A program made the translations under genes and the position numbers. Shown here in pieces: positions 14,652 through 23,600 of a DNA stretch of 64,000 nucleotides (position 1 is the first letter of the stretch; each line of letters begins with the position of its first letter). This DNA comes from Ciona intestinalis (lineage: Eukaryota; Chordata; Ascidiacea; Phlebobranchia; Cionidae): the NCBI RefSeq assembly GCF_000224145.3, contig NC_020170.2, forward strand, positions 1,630,300 to 1,694,299, in the 5' to 3' direction. The notes beneath the pieces are model-generated. The model made no database searches. It worked only from the letters and a program-made list of their open reading frames with translations, and had not been told where the DNA came from.

Positions 14652-17600
14652 GCCTCATTTCTATATTATAAACAACACTTACAGTCACATCATCACTTGA
14701 TTCCATTGCTTCAATATAACTGATCCGGTGAGCAGATTGAACCTTTTTATAGCCTGATCTTCCCCTTCTACTACCACTGGATAAAGGGAGCATCCTCTTA
14801 CAAGTTTCAGGGTCCGCATTCTCTTGGTGGGAATGCATTTTACTATCCTGCTCCTGTAAAGAAATGAGAAAATGTTATGACTGGTTTAAATAGTTATATA
14901 GCAAGCCTTGGACCAGGCACTCGCATATACTGTATAGCTGAGGTCATTATACAGCTTAGACTATCTGTAGGCAAAATGCCAAATGCTTACACCATTTGAA
15001 ACACGTGACTTATATAAAAGCACTGACTCTCAGACAGTCTATTTTAGTATAGCAAATAAAAAACAGATTTAAATAATCTATAAAATTGTTTTGCAAATAC
15101 TATTTTCCCAAAACTTGACTGTTAACTGGTAAACTTTCTGTGGCAACAGCTTGTAAAGATAGAATATTACTTAATCACTAACTATTTTAAACTTTAGTCT
15201 CCCAATTTCACACTTTTGTACATAATCAATCACACGATAAAAAAAACTTTAAAGTATTGAAATTTACAACTTGTTTATACCCTATGTCACTTCCTGCACG
15301 TGCAGACGTGGCTAAGTTTGTTTGTGTCTTAGTTTTTGATACATCAACACCATTACCAGGAATCAATAAGAAGGTAAATTATCTCGCTATACCAGGCATA
15401 TCATTATCATCTCTGTTGTAAATTCTATACGAATTTTATAAAGTTCATTTTTTCGACTAAAATTTATTGAAACATTTATTTTACATACTGTAAACTTTAT
15501 AGGAATTAAATAAGAATATACCTCATTTTTTTGACTTAAAATAACATAAATTTATTGAAACATTTATTTTACTGATTGTAAATTCCATAAGAATTGTTCC
15601 TTTTTTCACTTGTTCATAGTTCATTTTTTCACTTGTTATAATATAAATTTATTTATTTTTTATTAAAAGACTAAATGAAGCATATAGTTTATTTATTTGA
15701 CTTGTAATAACATGAATTTATTAAAAAAATTGCAATTTGTAAATTCTACAAGAAAAAAGCATATCATGCCTGCTGTTTCTTCAGACTGCTATACAACTAC
15801 TTAATATAATATTACCACCTATAATACAGATATTCTTACAATACTGAACTACTAATCATATTAGTTATACAAAATATAGTCTGGTTTTATAAACAGGCAG
15901 TGAAGCATTCAATCTACTTGTCAAGCGTTTCAAACTGGGACGAAACTATAATTTATATCTGTCAATCATACATAAGTTATAAATAAACATTTAAATAACT
16001 GGGTAACATAAACACTGGTATTTTTAATTTAATAGTATGCAAATTTATCTTGCATAATTTTATGTTTATAGTGGTTCAATTTAACAAGCTGAATGCTACG
16101 TTCAAAACAAGTTTATATACATTTTTTTTGGTCAAAAACTTTATATGAAAAAAATAAATACATAAATAAAAAAAAAATAAAAAAACATTAATTTGTAAGG
16201 GTAGAATAGTTAAAACACAAAAATAGTAAAATAAATTTGTTTTGCCACCTAAGAATTTTAAATATGTTTGCCACTAGCTCAATCTAAAAGCTGCAGTCAT
16301 TACAAGACATATAGTAGAGTGGGGGAAGAAGGGACACCTTTAGCATATATCCAAATATCCTGATCGTGTTTTAAACAATTAACAACGGTCTATGGGAGTC
16401 GTGAGGACACGGTTTTATATTTCTTCGAATGTTCTTTGTTTACTTCAAAATGAAACAAGAAATAGATTTAAAAAAAAGATGTCCCATCTTCCCCCACCCT
16501 ACTATCCTTACAAATTACCAAATTACCTGCTGTTCTGTAGGGCTAGTCTTCTCATCTATATATGGGATACTAGCTTCATCAGTTGGATATCCAAACTTAA
16601 CAGCACGAGCCACCGCTTGCTGTCTTGGTGACGGTAAATTCATTGCTTCCATATTTCTCTTTGTTTTAGGTGTTCTGTAAAAAAAGGTAAACTAATTTGA
16701 GCAAAATGAAATTATTAGACTGCCATTTGCTACTAACTGGTGCAGGGTATTTAGGGGGGCAAAAAGGGTGGTAACTGGTTACTTTTTAATAAAAAAAAAC
16801 TTTTTTCCAAAAAACATTGGTGCAAATTATCAAAACAAAAAGAACTATTTTGTTACTTTTATTAAAACAGAATGTATAACAATGTAAATACATTAGGCCT
16901 ACCTAATAAAAAATATTATAACCAAAAAAAGGATTATTTTGTGCAGACACAAACTATTAAAACATACTGTAAAAGGTATATATATATATATATACATATA
17001 ATTTGGTTATCCCCGCAATAGTTTTAAAACTGACCATCGCAGATACCGGACATACCTTAGTTTTTAATATATCATAATAACATAACAGGCAAAAAATTGA
17101 CATAGATTCAAAGTTTAGACTGTGTTTCAGTGAAACTTCCCCAAGGTTAAATTTATTATAAGATCGGTTCTTAAAATAATGACAGTCTAAAAAAGTTTTG
17201 GTAATGCAAAAAAAATATATTCAATTTCAGAATATTTGTAACCTACTGGTATAACTGAGTGACCAACATTAAGTACGATTTTCACAAAATAAGTTTCGTA
17301 AAAATGACCCTGCTTGTATACACCATTGAACTTATACTATTTTCTATTACTAGCATAACCCTGAGGAAACAGAAGTAATAACGAATTATCAAACTGGCTT
17401 TAACTGACACTAACACCTCCCTATTAAGAGCTTGTATATTGTGACTGAATAAGAAAGCTATAATTGTTCACTGACACACATAACTTGACACAAAAGGATA
17501 ATAATTAACTGAAGGTTACACTTGTTGCTTGCCGACACCGGGTTAAATAGACACAATATATTTGCCCATGTGGTGTAGTAAGCTATGTTTACTTAGTAAA

Positions 17601-20600
17601 ACTGTTTCAGGTTTCAGTCATCACTATTTCTAGTCCACTTTTCTACACTTTTCTACATATATAGTAGGGTAGGGGAAGATGGAATACCTTTTTATTGTTA
17701 ATTGATTTAAACACAATCAGGATATTTGGATATTATGTGCTAAATCTGTTTTATCTCCACACTACCATATGATTGACTTTTCTAAATAACATTACCCTAA
17801 GAACATAACTTGCTGAATGTGATTTAGATCCTTTTCAATATAAAAGCAATAGAGGAACTGAAATAAAGAACAACAAACACAACAATAGTCTGGAAATAAC
17901 TCAGCAAACAGAAGTTAAGTCTAGTTACCTTTTAACATTGGATAGTTCAGCATATTCAGTGAAACGCTTATGACGAGGTTGTCGCGGTGATGGTTCTGAT
18001 TTTGCATCTGAACTCCGTCGTTCATGTTTCTCCCTAAAATAATAGAAATTGAGCAACTATGTAATATTTTAAAGGGGTCACAATTTCTTTTAAAAGGGGC
18101 CACAGTTTTTTTTTAAATGAGTCACAATCTTTTTTTAATGGGGTCACAATTTTTTTGTTTGTGGACTTAATATTTTTGCCTTTAATTTTTTAAAGGACGT
18201 CACCAGACAAGTTTTCTGAATATAAAACAGGACTGGGTAAACTATGAACCAAATAGGGCAATTACATCTTTTTTTCCTTGTTGAATCACAACAGATCACA
18301 ATTTTGCCACACATTTTGTATATCACTATGTGGCTTGGCAAAACCTACCATATCTAACAAAATTTGATCGAACTATTCGGCGCATATAAAGACACATAAA
18401 AAAAAAACAGAAACACTAACCTTTAATAATAAAAATATTCAACAGTTAAAAAATATAAAAAATAAATATAGTAGGGTAGGGGAAGATGAGACATCTTTTC
18501 ACTTTATTTTCTTGCCCATTTAGTGGTAAACAAAGAACATTTAAAGAATTATTTAAAACCTTACCCTTACGACTCCCATAGACCAAATTTAAATCAGGAT
18601 ATTTAGATTTATAACAAAATCAGGATATTTAGATTTATAACAAAATCAGGATATTTAGATTTATGTGCTAAAGGTGTCTCATTTTCCCCCACCCTACTAT
18701 ATATATATATACATATATAAAACAGAATTACTAACTTTTTATGATGAGCTGGTGAATTGCTTCTTGCCGTTCTTTTATCATTATATAAAGCAGCAGAACT
18801 ATCCTCACTGGTGGATGTGATGTTTGATCTTCCGTGAGACTTTGATCTTGACGAAGAACGCTTCGGTCGTTTTGTTGAACGAGGTGTTTTATAGCTGAAG
18901 ATTTTAAAATTTATTTAGAAATCATAGTTTTAATAATAAAGTATTGTATTTAAAATTAATGACTATTTTTAGTTTTTACATTTTTTAAACATTTTAAAAG
19001 AAAATAGAAACCATAGTTTTGAAAATAGAAACATTTAAGTAATGGATTTCAAACTAATGAATTTTTTTAGTTTTTACGTTTTTTTATACATTTTAAAAAT
19101 TTAGGAACCATAGTTTTGATAATAAAGTATTGGATTTTAAACTAATAAAAAATAGTCAAATTTAATATTTTTTAACATTTTTTTTGCTTATTTATAGTTA
19201 CAGTATTTTTTTGGGGGGTTATTAAACAAATAGTAATATTCTGTAATCTGTATGGGTGAGGTTCTGGGTCGCCTGTGATGGTAATTATAGCGGTTTATAA
19301 ACTTGACATATTTACCTCTGTTGATCTTGTTTTCCTTGCTGATGAGTTTTGGATTCTCGAGAAATTGATCGCTGTTGAAAGTTTTAGGGTAATTTTAATA
19401 TTCAGAAATACCACAATATTAAATAAATATTTTACAAAGAAAACTGCAAAACATGATGATCTTAAAATGTAGTCCGGAGCGCTTTAACTAAATTAAACCT
19501 TTTAGAATCAAAATTTAGGATATATAGCATACAGCACAAAACTTATACACCATAAAAATTAAAAAAAACATTTTATTGAAAATAGGTCATTAATGCATAC
19601 ACTTCAGTATTAATAGATTTAAATGTGATTTTCACAGTCAAAAATCCACCAAAAGAAAAATAAGAAACAAATTACCGATTCATTTCCAGATGCAGAAGAA
19701 GACGTTATATTGTCGATTGTTTTCGATTTGTTTGAAGTTGTTTGTTTTCTTAACATTGAAGGCACGAACTTCACTGGTGCTACTACTTCTAGTGATCTGT
19801 TTATATAGAAACTTTTAAAGACATATATATATGTATACAATACAAATACATACATAAATTTCCTATGTAATTCTAGCGTTGTTTTAAAACCAAAGCTTTT
19901 CTTATAGTGTATAGAAAAATACAATTAAATTATTATGGTTGGTTGTATAATTAAACATGTTTATTATCAATTTTTTAAAATCCATTGCCTATTGCCATTT
20001 ATAGTAAATTAATTATTATTTCCATTGCAAGACTACCACAGGTCCACAATGTATAATTATAACGCATGGAATCAATTTGCTACCAGGCATGCCGCATGCG
20101 GTAACTAAATAATGAAAAAGTTTCAGAAAACCAATTTTGAAATTTAAAGCTATCAATCATACTATCAATTTTTGAAATTTCAAGTATATAATAAAACTAA
20201 CCTGTTCTGCAGAGGTCGATTAAACCTTCCCAATACATTATCAGGTTCACTATCATCAGATGAAGGAAGAATGAACATCCGGGCGTTCCTTCTTTCCCTC
20301 ATATTCGTACGAGATATTCCGCCATTTTCAGCACGAGGTGACCTCAGTTCAACAGGGACAGAAGATGTTTCATTTGTTGAGAACGTAAGAGAGGGAGGAG
20401 CACCAGCTCTGTTGATTGGTTTACCACCTGTTTATGAGAATAGAGTTTAAATTTAAACCTAATATTTTAAAATTATTAGAAAAAATGAAAAAAAAAGTAG
20501 AAATTTTAAATGAATAAAAATGGGAAAATTTGATAATTTAAAAAAATAAAAATGGGAAAGTGTCAACGCTTGGCTACTTTCAATTTTTTAATGTCGTAGG

Positions 20601-23600
20601 TTTGGATACATCCTACATGTCGTAGGTTTAAAAAAATAATTGATTTTTGAAATTAATGTAAGTCTGTAGACTGTAATAATAAAAAAAAATTCTTTAATAT
20701 TTAAAAAAATATATTTGGAAAGCTTTTTGTTATTTCGACATTTTGAATTTCACATTTGCAAAAACACACAAAACCACAGCCACACAAAGAACTAAACACA
20801 TTTAGAAATAATAACATTATACCTTGCTTTTAGCAGCACTCATCAACAGAAGATAAATTATTATTATTTTATAAATGAATGAAATTTACTGATGAGTGCA
20901 TTACAGAAAAATCTTTAATAAAATTGCTATCTAAGGCTAAGCTTTTCAATATCACTTGAGTTATAGAGTACTGTTACGTAATAGTAATATCGTTCTCAAG
21001 TACCCACTATAAAATTTCTCTGTAATACTTTACCCTAACAAGAAACTAAAACAACACACTATTTAAGGCATCTTAAGAAATAGCTCTGGTATTTTTCAGA
21101 ACTATAAAAATAGTTTCAAAAACTTTTTCATATTTTGACTTTTTCCATTTTTTAATTGGCAATTTTTTTTCAATTTTTATGTAAAAGAAGTTTAAGTTTT
21201 ATGTACAAACTTACGCCCTGAAACAACTTCAACGGTGGGACTGGAAGTGGTGATTGTTTCATTTAAATCGGACGTCTGAAATGATAAAAAGTGTTAAAAC
21301 AAAATAATATAACAGTTTAACCTAAGAAATGTATATATTTTACATATATTGTATAGAATTACACAAGAAAAAAAAAATGTAATAAAAAAGTTTGTTACCC
21401 AAACTTTATTTTATTAAAACATACCAAAGAAAAAAGTCTTGGGCCTAAACATACAAATTCCTATTTTCACCTGGTTTATGTTGCAGGAGGTATATGCATC
21501 AGATGTTAGTTCTTTCCACTCAATTTTCTTGTTTCCTTGTACACATCTTTCCTCTTTTAACTGGGAAGGTGTAACCACCGTAGTTTTATTTTTTTCATCA
21601 TTGTCAACAGCTGACCGTGACTCCCTTTCTCTTTGTTTTGCAGTTTGCCTTTCCGCACGTGCTTGTTTTTTCCTCTGTCTGTCTGATTTCCAATCTGAAC
21701 CAGTTAATTCCACTTTTGGTGAACTCGTTTCAACCGGTTCCAGGGACGTACTACTCCTTGGTGTGGTAACAGGGGAATTCAGTTTGCTAGTTGTTTCAGG
21801 TATTTGGTAAGACTTTGGGTTTGAATCAACGAACTTAAGACGGATATCTCCTTTGTATCTCGCGTCATCATTTTCTTCATCACTTATCNNNNNNNNNNNN
21901 NNNNNNNNNNNNNNNNNNNNNNNNNNNNNNNNNNNNNNNTGGCAATTTTTTTNTCAATTTTTAATGTAAAAGAAGTTTAAGTTTTATGTACAAACTTACG
22001 CCTTGAAACAACTTCAACGGTGGGACTGGAAGTGGTGATTGTTTCATTTAAATCGGACGTCTGAAATGATAAAAAGTGTTAAAACAAAATAATATAACAG
22101 TTTAACCTAAGAAATGTATATATTTTACATATATTGTATAGAATTACACAAGAAAAAAAATGTAATAAAAAAGTTTGTTACCCAAACTTTATTTTATTAA
22201 AACATACCAAAGAAAAAAGTCTTTGGCCTAAACATACAAATTCCTATTTTCACCTGGTTTATGTTGCTCTTAACGGGGGCTGCGTTCTGCAAAGAGGTAT
22301 ATGCATCAGATGTTAGTTCTTTCCACTCAATTTTCTTGTTTCCTTGTACACATCTTTCCTCTTTTAACTGGGAAGGTGTAACCACCGCAGTTTTATTTTT
22401 TTCATCAACGTCAACAGCTGACCGTGACTCCCTTTCTCTTTGTTTTGCAGTTTGCCTTTCCGCACGTGCTTGTTTTTTCCTCTGTCTGTCTGATTTCCAA
22501 TCTGAACCAGTTAATTCCACTTTTGGTGAACTCGTTTCAACCGGTTCCAGGGACGTACTACTCCTTGGTGTGGTAACAGGGGAATTCAGTTTGCTAGTTG
22601 TTTCAGGAATTTGGTAGGACTTTGGGTTTGAATCAACGTACTTAAGACGGATATCTCCTTTGTATCTTGCGCCATCATTTTCCTCATCACTTAGCTGGGA
22701 AGATGAAACGATTATTTTCATCAGGAAGAATTAATTTATGAATGTATATCTATATTAACAAGTTAGACAGTGGTAGCTTTGGTGAAATATGCATTAAAAT
22801 GATGATATACAACTGTCAATTATTATTTAAGCAGATCTACAAAAAATGAAATGAAATTTTGATGGTCTAGCAGTTGAAAGCTTTAATTTTAACATTTATA
22901 AAACTTTTAACTTTTAACTACCCCCGAATTTTTGACATGAAAAATTTTGAAACAAAAATGTGATTTAATAATTAGGTATCACAAAAAGATTTTACAGAAA
23001 TATTGTTTGGAAAACTTAATTTAACAAACAACTTGAATTTAATTTTTACCTGATGTGTTCCATGTTTAGGTTGGTGAGATTCAATTATATCGGGTGGAGG
23101 GGCGGGTGATAGCTTTGGTTCTTGTTGTTCCTGTTATTTATTTATTTATTTATTTACATTATAAAGGATTACAAATACAAAACTGTAAGAGAAACAGATC
23201 AGTTGTTATTTATGTAGAACAGTATTTCTAAATCTCTTCATTTGTGAGTTTTTGTACAATAGGATATATATACGCTGAAATTTTATATTTATAAATATTT
23301 TGTTGGTAATTTTTTTATATTTATAATTTTTCTTGATAAGATAAAAAAGTTAATCATTATCATTAATTTTTTGATCAAACCATAATCTACAGAGCTGTAC
23401 ATGTTGAAAATCCTTTATTTTGCATTTAAAAAAAATATTTTGATGTAGCTATATACATATGTTATTTAGTTAGTTAAACAAAAATAGCTGTTTCATTTTT
23501 AATTGGTTTATAAGCAGAGGCAGTCAAACCAAAAATGTTGGGGGAACAAATTTATATTAATACTTTTCTATTTTAATAAATTTGTACTTTTAAGTTTTTC

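Noticed and set aside
14628..14652. TA dinucleotide tract as a promoter TATA element
   Set aside because: It is a simple repeat at a MITE end within an intron.
22261..22617. Plus-strand open frame with a Cys/Leu/Ser-rich peptide
   Set aside because: Antisense to the well-supported ARHGAP exon 22694-22254.
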